From positions 620,001 through 684,000 of the forward strand of contig CAWDOU010000013.1 of assembly GCA_963804055.1 (NCBI GenBank): a stretch of 64,000 nucleotides of DNA. The letters are read 5' to 3'. This document shows positions 8,356-17,216 of the stretch, piece by piece. Origin of the DNA: Bog-473 sp963804055 (GTDB lineage Bacteria; Actinomycetota; Acidimicrobiia; Acidimicrobiales; RAAP-2). The notes beneath the pieces were generated by a model. That model was not told where the DNA came from. It was given only the letters and a program-made list of their open reading frames with translations, and made no database searches. Position numbers and translations under genes: made by a program. Position 1 is the stretch's first letter, and each line of letters opens with the position of its first letter.

Positions 8356-9753
8356 TCAGCGACGGATCGCGGTGCCGCCCGGGGTGTCTTCGACCGTCCA
8401 CCCGCGGGCAACCAGTTCCTCCCGCAGCGCATCGGCCCGGGCGAAGTCCCTGGCACGGCGTGCCTCGTCGCGCTCGGCCACCAGTCGCGCCGACTCCTCG
8501 TCGACCTCGTCGACTGGTGCATGGAGCGAGAGCCCGAGTGCCGCCGCGAGCACTGCGGCGCTGCGGGCCAGCCGGCCCGCCCCTTCCGCGTCCTCGGCGT
8601 CGGCGGTGGAGTGGGCAGCCGTCACGAGCTCGAAGATGCCGGCCAGTGCCCCTGCCGTGTCGAGGTCCTCGTCCATGCGGGCCCGGAACGCGGCCGACGC
8701 TCCCGGATCCACCCCGGTGGCCGGCGGCGTCCCCTCGACGACGAACCCGCCGTCGGTCTGCGCCAGCAGGTCGGCCACCGGGAAGCGTCGGGCGAGCCCG
8801 TCCAAGCGGGCCAGGCCCTTCTCGGCGTCCGCCAGCGTCTCGGGGGTCACCTCGATCGGCGAGCGGTAGTGGGCGCGCAGGACCAGCAGCCGGTAGGCGC
8901 GTGCATCGTGGCGGGCGAGCAGGTCGGGCAGCGTGGTGAAGTTGCCCAGCGACTTGGACATCTTCGTGCCCTCGACCTCCACCCAGCCGTTGTGCATCCA
9001 GTGGCGGGCGAACGCCTTGCCATCGGCGACCGCCTGCGCCCGCTCGTTCTCGTGGTGCGGGAACTTCAGGTCCTGCCCGCCCCCGTGCAGGTCGAACCCC
9101 TCGCCCAGCAAGTCGAGCGACATGACGACGCATTCGGTGTGCCACCCGGGCCTGCCTTGTCCCCACGGCGAATCCCAGCTGGGCTCCCCCTCCTTGGCCT
9201 TCTTCCAGAGGGCGAAGTCGAGCGGCGACCGCTTGTCCTCGTTGGCTTCGACCCGTGCGCCGACCTGCAGCGACTCCAGGGACTGCTGCGCCAGGAGTCC
9301 GTACCCCTCGACCTTGGAGACCTCCAGATAGACCCCGTCGGGCGTCTCGTAGGCCTTGCCCAAGGCCACGAGCTCGCCGATCAGCGCCACCATCTCCTCG
9401 ATGTACTGCGTGGCATGCGGTATGTCGTGCGGGCGCAGGTCACCGAGGGCCTCCATCGACTCCCACCACCGGGCCTCGAATTCGGCCGCCACGTCGGCCT
9501 CGGTACGCCCGAGCTCGGCGGCACGCTTGATGATGTTGTCGTCGACGTCGGTGACGTTGGCCACGTGATGCACCTTCAGGCCGATGAAGCTCAGGTAGCG
9601 CCGCAGGATGTCGAAGGTCAGGTTGGCCCGCCCGTGGCCGATGTGGGGCATGTCGTAGACCGTGGGACCGCAGACGTACATCGACACCTCCCCCTCGATG
9701 CGATGCTCCAGAGGGCGGACGGTTCCCGTCGCGGTGTCGTGAAGGCGCAGCAC
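8356..9753 (-). CDS. cysS: Cysteinyl-tRNA synthetase
   Basis: A 465-residue class I aminoacyl-tRNA synthetase. It has YVCGPTVYD and MPHIGHGR (HIGH motif) at the N-terminus, zinc-site residues typical of CysRS (Cys in YVCGP, the CVVMSLD Cys, and HHENERAQ), TKMSKSLGN (KMSKS) and a C-terminal RDFARADALREELVARGW helix typical of bacterial CysRS. This ending distinguishes it from MshC, the mycothiol ligase. It charges tRNA-Cys with cysteine. Translation starts at GTG 9753 without a ribosome site, 20 bp from the divergent valS start, consistent with a leaderless mRNA. Confidence 0.95.
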   Translation of the reverse strand: MLRLHDTATGTVRPLEHRIEGEVSMYVCGPTVYDMPHIGHGRANLTFDILRRYLSFIGLKVHHVANVTDVDDNIIKRAAELGRTEADVAAEFEARWWESMEALGDLRPHDIPHATQYIEEMVALIGELVALGKAYETPDGVYLEVSKVEGYGLLAQQSLESLQVGARVEANEDKRSPLDFALWKKAKEGEPSWDSPWGQGRPGWHTECVVMSLDLLGEGFDLHGGGQDLKFPHHENERAQAVADGKAFARHWMHNGWVEVEGTKMSKSLGNFTTLPDLLARHDARAYRLLVLRAHYRSPIEVTPETLADAEKGLARLDGLARRFPVADLLAQTDGGFVVEGTPPATGVDPGASAAFRARMDEDLDTAGALAGIFELVTAAHSTADAEDAEGAGRLARSAAVLAAALGLSLHAPVDEVDEESARLVAERDEARRARDFARADALREELVARGWTVEDTPGGTAIRR

Positions 9754-9773
9754 CCGGGTACGGTAACCCGATC
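9754..9773. promoter_or_regulatory. Bidirectional promoter candidate between cysS and valS
   Basis: Only 20 bp separate the divergent GTG of cysS and ATG of valS. The gap contains TACGGT (9759-9764, plus) and, on the other strand, TACCGT (9765-9760), both matching the TANNNT -10 pattern and overlapping almost completely. Each ends 6-9 bp from its start codon, so transcription would begin at or near the first base of each coding region. Neither gene has a Shine-Dalgarno sequence. The inference is a symmetric -10 driving two leaderless mRNAs. Confidence 0.6.
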
Positions 9774-12320
9774 ATGTCGACCCCCACGACCGGAGCGCCC
9801 CGCGTCCCCGACAAGCCCACGCTCGACGGACTCGAGGAGCGCTGGGCCGCCAGCTGGGAGGACGCCGGGATCTACCGTTTCGACGACTCGGCCACCCGGT
9901 CCGAGGTCTTCTCCATCGACACGCCGCCTCCGACGGTCTCGGGGTCCCTCCACATGGGCTCGGTCTTCGGGTACGTCCAGACCGACGCCATCGCCCGCTA
10001 CCGGCGCATGCGGGGGTGGAAGCTCTTCTACCCGATGGGTTGGGACGACAACGGGCTTCCGACCGAGCGGCGGGTGCAGAATTACTTCGGCGTGACCTGT
10101 GATCCCTCCCTCCCCTACGACCCGGACTTCCGCCCGCCCGACGAGCCGGGCAAGGACGACATCCCGGTCAGCCGGCCCAATTTCATCGCGCTGTGCCACC
10201 AGCTCACCGCCGAGGATGAGCGGACGTTCGAGGACCTCTGGCGCCGCGTCGGCCTGTCGGTGGACTGGGGCCGCACCTACGCCACCATCGACGACAGGAG
10301 CCGGCGGACCAGCCAGCGGATGTTCCTGCACAACCTCGCCCGCGGCGAGGCGTACACGTCCGAGGCGCCAACGCTCTGGGACGTGGACTTCCAGACGGCG
10401 GTGGCCCAGGCGGAGATGGAAGACCGTCAGCTGGCCGGTGCCTACCATCGCCTGCGCTTCGACGACATCGAGATCGAGACGACGCGACCCGAGTTGGTGG
10501 CCGCCTGCGTGGCCCTGGTGGCGCATCCCGACGACGAGCGCTATGCGGCCCGCTTCGGTTCGACCGTGCACACGCCGCTCTTCGGTGTCGAGGTGCCCGT
10601 CCTGGCCCACCCGCTGGCCGAGCCGGACAAGGGCTCGGGCATCGCCATGATCTGCACCTTCGGCGACGTGACCGACGTCGTGTGGTGGCGCGAGCTCGAC
10701 CTGCCCACGCGGAGCATCGTGACGCGGTCGGGCCGCATCACCGAGACGCCCCCGCCAGGCGTCCCCGACGGCGAGGCCTGGCGCGCCATCGCCGGCCGCA
10801 GTGTCAAGCAGGCACAGCGGGCGATGGTCGAGATGCTGGCCGCCTCGGGCGACATGGTCGGCGAGCCCAGGCCCATTGAGCACCCGGTGAAGTTCTACGA
10901 GCGGGGCAGCCGGCCACTCGAGATCGTCACGAGCCGGCAGTGGTTCATCCGCAACGGCGGCCGCGACGACGACCTGCGGCGCGACCTCCTCGCGCGGGGT
11001 GCCCAGCTCGACTGGCACCCGTCCTACATGCAGGTCCGCTTCGACGACTGGGTGCGCGGGCTCAACGGTGACTGGCTGGTCAGCCGCCAGCGTTTCTTCG
11101 GCGTGCCGGTCCCGGTGTGGTACCCGGTGGGGCCGGACGGCGAAGCCGACCACACATCGCCCATCCTCCCCGATGAGGCCCTGCTGCCGATCGACCCGAC
11201 GACCGACGTGCCCAAGGGCTACTCCCCGGAGCAACGCGGCAGGCCCGGTGGCTTCACGGGTGACCCCGACGTCATGGACACGTGGGCCACCTCCTCGGTC
11301 ACACCGCAGATCGCGTGCGGTTGGGAGGACGATCCGGCGCTGTTCGCTGCCACCTTCCCCATGGATCTGCGGCCGCAAGGGCCCGAGATCATCCGCACCT
11401 GGCTCTTCTCGACCCTGTTGCGGTCGCACCAGGAGCACGGCGTGCTGCCGTGGCGGCACGCCACCATCAACGGCTGGATCCTCGACAAGGACCGCAAGAA
11501 GATGTCCAAGTCGAGGGGCAACGTGATCACGCCGATGGCCACGTTGGAGGAATACGGCTCCGACGCCGTGCGCTACTGGGCCTGCAACGGCCGGCCCGGG
11601 ACCGACACCGCGCTCGACATCGGCGTCATGAAGATCGGACGCCGGTTGGCGATCAAGGTCCTCAACGCATCGAAATTCGCCCTGGGTCGTCTGGGCGATG
11701 GCCCGGTGCCGGGGCTCGACGCCGTCGTCATGCCCTTGGACGCCGCGCTCCTGGCGCAATTGTCCTCCCTCATTGAGACGGCGACGGCGGCCCACGACGA
11801 GTTCGACTACGCGCGGGCGTTGGAATTCACTGAGACGTTCTTCTGGTCCTTCTGCGACGACTACGTCGAGCTGGTCAAGACGCGCGCCTATGGCGAAGGA
11901 ACGGCGGGCGGGGCCGACTCGGCCCGGGCGACCCTGGCCGTGGCGCTCTCGGCGCTCCACCGCCTGTTCGCACCCTTCCTCCCCTTCGTGACGGAAGAGG
12001 TCTGGAGCTGGTGGCAGGAGGGCTCGGTGCACGTGGCGCCCTGGCCCGACGCCGTCGAGGTCGGAACCCATGCCGGCGCAGACACCACTGTGCTGACGGC
12101 GGCCGCCGAGGTACTCGGTGTGATCCGCCGCGAGAAGACCACCAACAAGCGCTCCATGCGGGCGCGAGTGACCCTGCTCACAGTGACCGGACCACCGGCG
12201 ATGCTGGCCGCAGTCGAAGCGGCGCGAGGTGACATCGTCGATGCCGGCGGCGTGGACGAACTGGTGGTCTCGGCCGGCGACGCGTTGTCGGTCGACGTCG
12301 TGCTGGCCGACGAGGGCTGA
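9774..12320 (+). CDS. valS: Valyl-tRNA synthetase
   Basis: An 848-residue class I synthetase of the archaeal-like ValRS type found in actinobacteria. Hallmarks are PPPTVSGSLH near residue 51, the FYPMGWDDNGLPTERR segment, an editing domain in the middle, and KKMSKSRGN for ATP binding. It charges tRNA-Val with valine and edits mischarged threonine. The HIGH motif reads HMGS (60-63), so the last His is replaced by Ser, which is unusual. No ribosome site precedes the ATG; a TACGGT -10 lies just upstream, indicating a leaderless transcript. The stop lies 9 bp from the convergent livF stop. Confidence 0.95.
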   Translation: MSTPTTGAPRVPDKPTLDGLEERWAASWEDAGIYRFDDSATRSEVFSIDTPPPTVSGSLHMGSVFGYVQTDAIARYRRMRGWKLFYPMGWDDNGLPTERRVQNYFGVTCDPSLPYDPDFRPPDEPGKDDIPVSRPNFIALCHQLTAEDERTFEDLWRRVGLSVDWGRTYATIDDRSRRTSQRMFLHNLARGEAYTSEAPTLWDVDFQTAVAQAEMEDRQLAGAYHRLRFDDIEIETTRPELVAACVALVAHPDDERYAARFGSTVHTPLFGVEVPVLAHPLAEPDKGSGIAMICTFGDVTDVVWWRELDLPTRSIVTRSGRITETPPPGVPDGEAWRAIAGRSVKQAQRAMVEMLAASGDMVGEPRPIEHPVKFYERGSRPLEIVTSRQWFIRNGGRDDDLRRDLLARGAQLDWHPSYMQVRFDDWVRGLNGDWLVSRQRFFGVPVPVWYPVGPDGEADHTSPILPDEALLPIDPTTDVPKGYSPEQRGRPGGFTGDPDVMDTWATSSVTPQIACGWEDDPALFAATFPMDLRPQGPEIIRTWLFSTLLRSHQEHGVLPWRHATINGWILDKDRKKMSKSRGNVITPMATLEEYGSDAVRYWACNGRPGTDTALDIGVMKIGRRLAIKVLNASKFALGRLGDGPVPGLDAVVMPLDAALLAQLSSLIETATAAHDEFDYARALEFTETFFWSFCDDYVELVKTRAYGEGTAGGADSARATLAVALSALHRLFAPFLPFVTEEVWSWWQEGSVHVAPWPDAVEVGTHAGADTTVLTAAAEVLGVIRREKTTNKRSMRARVTLLTVTGPPAMLAAVEAARGDIVDAGGVDELVVSAGDALSVDVVLADEG

Positions 12321-12329
12321 CGGCGCGAG

Positions 12330-13037
12330 TCAGAGATAGGCGGTCTCGGCGGCCTCGGCCATCTCCTGGGGCGTGCCCTCATGGGCGACGCGACCGTGCA
12401 GCATGATGGCTGCGCGGTCGGCCACACCGAGGGCGGTCTCGGCAAACTGCTCGACCAGGACGACGGTCACGCCGCCGGCCGCGATGGCCGCCACCAATTC
12501 GTAGAGCCGGCCGACGATGATGGGTGCGAGCCCCATGGAGATCTCGTCGAGGAGCAGCACCTTGGTTTCCCCGGCCAGTGCGCGCGCGATGGCCAGCATC
12601 TGCTGCTCGCCCCCCGACAAGGTGCCCGCAAGTTGTTTGCGGCGCTCCTTCAAGCGGGGGAATTGCTCGTAGGCCCGTGTCTCGACCTCGACGGTGGTGA
12701 GCCCACCGCGGTAGGTCCACATGCGGAGGTTGTCCCGCACCGTCAGGTTGGGGAACACCCCCCGGCCTTCGGGAATGGCCACGACGCCCGCGCGCGCCAG
12801 TACCTCGGGCGTCCAACCCCGTGGCGTCACGCCGTCGATGGCGACCGATCCCGCGGTCGGACGCAGACGCCCGTTCATGACCTTGAGCAGCGTGCTCTTG
12901 CCGGCTCCGTTGGGCCCCAGCAGTGCGAACACGCTCCCGCCGGCAACCCGGACGTCCACTCCGTGCAGCACCTCGATCCGCCCGTACGCGGCGCGCACGC
13001 CCTCGATCGTCACGCCGGCCCCGGGCGACACGTTCAC
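12330..13037 (-). CDS. livF: Branched-chain amino acid-type ABC transporter ATPase LivF
   Basis: A 235-residue ABC ATPase with Walker A GPNGAGKS, signature LSGGEQQ, Walker B LLLDEISMGLAP and the switch His replaced by Gln (VEQF), a change typical of LivF. VVAIPEGRGVFPNLTV is the LivF Q-loop region. It supplies ATP hydrolysis for uptake of branched-chain amino acids or related amides. The GTG start overlaps the livG stop by 4 bp. It is the last gene of the liv operon. Confidence 0.92.
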   Translation of the reverse strand: MNVSPGAGVTIEGVRAAYGRIEVLHGVDVRVAGGSVFALLGPNGAGKSTLLKVMNGRLRPTAGSVAIDGVTPRGWTPEVLARAGVVAIPEGRGVFPNLTVRDNLRMWTYRGGLTTVEVETRAYEQFPRLKERRKQLAGTLSGGEQQMLAIARALAGETKVLLLDEISMGLAPIIVGRLYELVAAIAAGGVTVVLVEQFAETALGVADRAAIMLHGRVAHEGTPQEMAEAAETAYL

Positions 13038-13804
13038 CCCCCCTCTTCGGCCGGTCGGGGGTCAGGGGCAGAGCCCAGGTAGGCCTCCTGGACGGATGGA
13101 TTTCGACGGACGTCGTCCGGGGGGCCCGAGGCGATGACCTGGCCGAAATCGAGCACGTGCACCGTCCCGCAGATCCGCAACACCAGGTCCGTGTCGTGCT
13201 CGACCAGGACGACGGCGCGGCCCTCGGCCGCCAAGGAGGTGAGGAGGTACCCCAGAGCCTCGCTCTCGCGCTCGTCCAGGCCGGAACACGGCTCGTCGAG
13301 AAGCAGGACCTTCGGCTCGGTCGAGAGCGCGCGAGCGAGCTCGACCAGACGGGCGGATCCGGTCGGCAACGACGACACGGGTGCGCCGGCCTCCTCACCC
13401 ACACCGACGCGTTCGAGCAGCCCGATGGCGGCGGACTGCGCACCGTGGCCGAATGCCTCGAGCCCGACCCGCACGTTGTCCACCGCGCTGAGGGACGAGA
13501 AGAGCTCCAGGCGTTGAAACGTCCGGGCCAGGCCGAGACGCGCCCGCCGGTACGTGCCCTTGCGCGTGACGTCGGTTCCCCCCAGGGAGACGGAGCCACT
13601 GTCGGGTCGCTGCAACCCGGAGATGACGTTGAACAGCGTCGTCTTGCCGGCACCGTTCGGTCCGATCAGACCGGTGACCGTGCCCGCCTCGGCGCGGAGG
13701 GACACATCGGAGAGCGCCGCCACCCCGCCGAAATGGACGCCCACATGGGCGACCTCGAGCGCGGCGGCACCGCCCTCGTCGGCGCCGGCGCCCTCAGGCG
13801 GCAT
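13034..13804 (-). CDS. livG: Branched-chain amino acid-type ABC transporter ATPase LivG
   Basis: I place the start at ATG 13804 (MPPEGAGAD), giving 256 residues and an 11-bp overlap with the permease gene; longer versions of the frame run into an arginine- and cysteine-rich shadow. Walker A is GPNGAGKT, followed by the ARTFQRLELF Q-loop typical of LivG. The signature region LPTGSARLVELARAL departs from LSGGQ, and Walker B is LLLDEPCSGLD with VEHD as the switch His. It partners LivF in the ATPase dimer. The altered signature (LPTGS) is seen in some LivG proteins and may lower ATPase turnover. Confidence 0.9.
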   Translation of the reverse strand: MPPEGAGADEGGAAALEVAHVGVHFGGVAALSDVSLRAEAGTVTGLIGPNGAGKTTLFNVISGLQRPDSGSVSLGGTDVTRKGTYRRARLGLARTFQRLELFSSLSAVDNVRVGLEAFGHGAQSAAIGLLERVGVGEEAGAPVSSLPTGSARLVELARALSTEPKVLLLDEPCSGLDERESEALGYLLTSLAAEGRAVVLVEHDTDLVLRICGTVHVLDFGQVIASGPPDDVRRNPSVQEAYLGSAPDPRPAEEGG

Positions 13805-15749
13805 GCGCCACCTCGGATTCCGCACTCTGCAAGGTGGGAGCACGCTCCTCGTCGCCGAACGGCAGGCGCACGCGGCGCCCGAGCCAGGGCATGCCGAGGA
13901 TCCCCTCGGGGCTGCGGGCGAGCAGCACAATTCCGACCCCGGCCGCCAGTCCGGTCAGGTCGGCCAGCGACGCGGGAAGGTGGGCCTGCAGAACGGGGAG
14001 CGCAGCCGCCGTCATGCCGCCCAGGAGCGCTCCGGCAATGGTCCGGATGCCCCAGATGGCGACGAACAGGAGCAGGGTGAGGCTGCCGACGTACTGCACG
14101 TCTGTGGCACCGATGCCACCCTGCTGCCCGGCGTAGAACACGCCGCCGAGCCCGGCCATGGCGGCCGAGAGGCTGAAGACGACGACCTTGGTGCGCACGG
14201 CACTCAGGCCGACGGTGGCGAAGGCGGCCGGCGAATCGCTCATCGCCACGAGCCGCCGGCCGAAGCTGCTCCGGCGTACCAGTCCGAGCAGCAGGGCGCA
14301 GACGGCCGCCACCACCGCGACCTCAACCAGCTGGGCCTGGTTGCTCACCGTCGTCATGAAGGGCAGAGGCAGCCGACCGACGGTGATCCGGCTCCCGTCG
14401 GAGATGACGCTCGAGTTGTCGAAGAAGGCGGAGTACATGACGGCGCCGAAGGCGAACGTGGCGAGCGCCAGGTACAAGCCGCGCAGACGCAGCGTCGGCA
14501 GGGCTACCAGCGCGCCGACCGCGCCCGACACCACGACCGCGAGGAGCACGCCCCACCACGAGCCTCCACCGAACGTCTTCCCCATGACGAAGGCGCCGAT
14601 GCCCATGAACGTCAGCTGGCAGAGCGAGACCTGCCCGGCGTAGCCGACGAGCAACACGAGCGACAGGCCCACGATCCCGAGGGCCAGGCCCTGCGACAGC
14701 GTGGCGAGGGCCGTCGCTCCCGCCATGACGGCCAGGACGACCATGGCGGCAACCAGCAGCACCGCACCGGCAGCGGACTGGCTCACGGTCACGACCTTCG
14801 GGGGCGGTCGGACGGCGAGGCGACCCGCCGGGGCCAGCCGGGCCGCCGGCACGACCAGGAGGACCACGAACAGGAACACGACGGGGATCACCTCGACGAG
14901 GACCGCGGCCAGGCCGGCGTTGATGTGGCCGGGCAGGTAGCCCTGCGCGTAGTAGGTGATGAGGCCGAGCAGCAGCGCGCCGACGAACGTCATGGGGAGA
15001 TTGCGCAGCCGCCCGACCACAGCCGCCGCGAAGCCGTTGAGCGCGAGCAGCGTCAGCTGCGTCGTGGTCAGACCGGTCTGGCCCACCAGCGGGGCGATGA
15101 GGACACCGGCCAGCGCGGCAAGCATGAACCCGAGCATCCAGCCCGTCTGCGACAGCCGCTGCGGCTTGGCGCCGGCCAGTGCCACCAGCTCAGGATCGTC
15201 GACCACGGCGCGCATGGCGACGCCGAGGCGCGCCCTGCGCAGGAACAGGCCGAGTGCCAGCCCGACCACTGCCGTGACGACCACGATCATGATCTGCTGG
15301 TCCTGCAGGGTGACGCCGTTGGCCCCGAACAGGCGGACCGACAACACGGTCCCGTCGGACTGGGTGAAGAAAGGGGGCACCGAGCGGATGACGTCGGGAC
15401 TGCTCCAGAAGATGGTGGCCACCCCGAGCAGGATCACCAGGAGCCCGAGCGAGACCATGAGCGAGCGCTCCACCGTCGCCCCGTGGATGCGGCGGAAGAG
15501 CACGAACTCGACCACGAGGGCGAGGAGCGGCGCCTCCACGAGGACGATGAAGGCGATGGCCAGCAGGAAGGGCCAGTGCTCGTTCTGCCACAGCTCCCAG
15601 TAGGAGAACGCGGCCACCATGCCCACCGCCCCCTGGGCGAAGTTGAAGACCCCCGTCGTGTTGTAGGTGACGACCAGGCCGATGGCCAGGAGTCCGTAGA
15701 CGGCGCCGTACACGATGCCCAGAACCGTGAAGGAGAGGAAGACGCTCAC
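13794..15749 (-). CDS. Fused LivH-LivM permease of a branched-chain amino acid-type ABC transporter
   Basis: A 651-residue inner-membrane protein that joins two permeases. Residues 1 to about 300 are LivH-like (GLLAIGLVVTYNTTGVFNFAQG is its N-terminal hallmark), and about 320 to 630 are LivM-like (VGYAGQVSLCQLTFMGIGA and the cytoplasmic loop with RRLVAMSDSPAA). Together they form the transmembrane channel usually made by two separate subunits. A GTG start follows a GAGGTGAAGGG ribosome site. It sits between the binding-protein gene (48 bp upstream) and livG (overlapping). Confidence 0.92.
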   Translation of the reverse strand: MSVFLSFTVLGIVYGAVYGLLAIGLVVTYNTTGVFNFAQGAVGMVAAFSYWELWQNEHWPFLLAIAFIVLVEAPLLALVVEFVLFRRIHGATVERSLMVSLGLLVILLGVATIFWSSPDVIRSVPPFFTQSDGTVLSVRLFGANGVTLQDQQIMIVVVTAVVGLALGLFLRRARLGVAMRAVVDDPELVALAGAKPQRLSQTGWMLGFMLAALAGVLIAPLVGQTGLTTTQLTLLALNGFAAAVVGRLRNLPMTFVGALLLGLITYYAQGYLPGHINAGLAAVLVEVIPVVFLFVVLLVVPAARLAPAGRLAVRPPPKVVTVSQSAAGAVLLVAAMVVLAVMAGATALATLSQGLALGIVGLSLVLLVGYAGQVSLCQLTFMGIGAFVMGKTFGGGSWWGVLLAVVVSGAVGALVALPTLRLRGLYLALATFAFGAVMYSAFFDNSSVISDGSRITVGRLPLPFMTTVSNQAQLVEVAVVAAVCALLLGLVRRSSFGRRLVAMSDSPAAFATVGLSAVRTKVVVFSLSAAMAGLGGVFYAGQQGGIGATDVQYVGSLTLLLFVAIWGIRTIAGALLGGMTAAALPVLQAHLPASLADLTGLAAGVGIVLLARSPEGILGMPWLGRRVRLPFGDEERAPTLQSAESEVAHAA

Positions 15750-15797
15750 CCCTTCACCTCGCGGCCACCGCGGGAGGATCCAACTGGGCCCCGGGCC

Positions 15798-17162
15798 CTA
15801 GCCCGTGATCCCGGCCGCGTTGTACAACTTGGCGTTGCAGTCGAACCCACCGCTCGTCGGCAGCTCCCGCACGAACTTCCCGTTCTTGAGGCCGGCCATC
15901 AGGAAGCAGGGCGTCAGCGTCTTGGCGGCGGGATCGGAGCCCCCGAACAGCCCGTCGGCGTTGAAGCTCGTGATCTTCTTGAGCTGCGCGATGACGGTCC
16001 CCCGGGTCGGGTTGGGCCCGGCGGCCTTGAGCGCCTGGACGAACAGCTCGGCCGATGCCCACCCGAAGAGCGTGTAGAGGTCGGGGTCCCAGGTGGGACT
16101 GACCTTCTTCACGTAGGTGTCGAACTGCTTCACAGCCGGCACCTTGTCGGCGTCCTCGCCGAGGTAGAGGGCGTAGACCTGGCCGATCTGAATCCCGTTG
16201 GTCGCCGCCGGACCGCCCGCGTGGGAGACGAACTGGTCGGCATAGACAGGCCCTTCCGAGAAGATGAGCCCGGGATGCCAGTTCTGCGTGTTGGCGTTCT
16301 CGACGAAGATCGCCGCGTCCTGCCAGTCGATCCCCGTCAAGTCGACCGCGTTCACGCCCTTGTTCTTCATGTTGATGACGTCGGTGGTGAAGTCCGACGC
16401 CAGCGGGTTGACATCGTCGACGTAGGCGATGTTGTAGCCCATGCTCTTCAAGCCGGCGAACTGTTGGGCCATCTGGGTCTTGGCCGAGGCGACGTCAGAG
16501 ACGATGGCGCCGACCGTCGTGTCCTTGGGATAGTGCTTCTTGTAGTAGGCCACCGGACCGAGGGTCTCCTGGCCGGACAGCGGCTGCGCACTGAAGTCGT
16601 TGGGCAGCGCGTTGGTACCGGAGTCCAGGGTGACGGAGACGTCCGGGACAGCGGTGTCGCTGGCCAAGGCCGCGCACCCGTACCCGTCGAAGAGCGAGAA
16701 GCTTCCGACCAGCGCGAAGTCGGTGTTGATCGCCTCCTGGGTCTCGGTCATGTTCTGCGAACCCATGAACGCGTCGTCCTTGGAGTCGACGAGAAGCTTC
16801 CGCCCGTTGACGCCGCCGTGGGCGTTGACCATGGCGAAGTACGCCTTGACGCCGATCGGCGCCCCCTCGAAGAGAGCGGGTACGGGCCCCGAGATGACGG
16901 AGACGTTGCCGACCGTGACCGACTTGGGGGTGATCCCCGTCGTGGCCGCATTCTGGGCCGCTGTCGGGGCCAGAGCGGGCGTGCAGGTGCCCGATGCGGA
17001 CGATGCGGCGCCGGCCGGGGCGGCAGCCACCAGGGCCCCTCCGGCGATGGCGACCGAGCCCGCGGTCACCGAGCCGGCCACCAGGCCCCACAGGACCCGG
17101 CGCGCCCGCACGCGCCTGGCGCGCCCGGCCGAGCCGTACGTGTGCATGTTCCCCACAGCCAC
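15798..17162 (-). CDS. ABC transporter substrate-binding protein, LivK-like (periplasmic binding protein type 1)
   Basis: A 454-residue exported protein: basic N-terminus (RARRVRARRVLWG), hydrophobic core, Ala-rich cleavage region around residue 50, then a type 1 periplasmic-binding fold (VTVGNVSVISGP...APIGVKAYFAMVNAHGGVNGRKL). It captures the ligand outside the membrane for the fused LivHM permease encoded next. Family ligands include branched-chain amino acids, amides, urea and aromatic acids; the ligand here is unknown. No lipobox Cys is visible at the signal end, so anchoring is unclear. Start codons GTG 17162, GTG 17156 and ATG 17147 are all possible. Confidence 0.88.
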   Translation of the reverse strand: MAVGNMHTYGSAGRARRVRARRVLWGLVAGSVTAGSVAIAGGALVAAAPAGAASSASGTCTPALAPTAAQNAATTGITPKSVTVGNVSVISGPVPALFEGAPIGVKAYFAMVNAHGGVNGRKLLVDSKDDAFMGSQNMTETQEAINTDFALVGSFSLFDGYGCAALASDTAVPDVSVTLDSGTNALPNDFSAQPLSGQETLGPVAYYKKHYPKDTTVGAIVSDVASAKTQMAQQFAGLKSMGYNIAYVDDVNPLASDFTTDVINMKNKGVNAVDLTGIDWQDAAIFVENANTQNWHPGLIFSEGPVYADQFVSHAGGPAATNGIQIGQVYALYLGEDADKVPAVKQFDTYVKKVSPTWDPDLYTLFGWASAELFVQALKAAGPNPTRGTVIAQLKKITSFNADGLFGGSDPAAKTLTPCFLMAGLKNGKFVRELPTSGGFDCNAKLYNAAGITG

Positions 17163-17216
17163 CCCTTCTCGGTTCTCCCCGCCCTCCCGCCCGTGTCGGT
17201 CCGGTGGTGGTGGAGG

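Noticed and set aside
9618..12071. An 817-codon minus-strand frame across valS
   Set aside because: Antisense to valS, whose class I motifs are unambiguous.
13805..13930. Longer N-terminus for livG (to 13930)
   Set aside because: The extra residues are Cys/Arg-rich and overlap the permease frame; LivG proteins start close to the MPPEGAGAD position.
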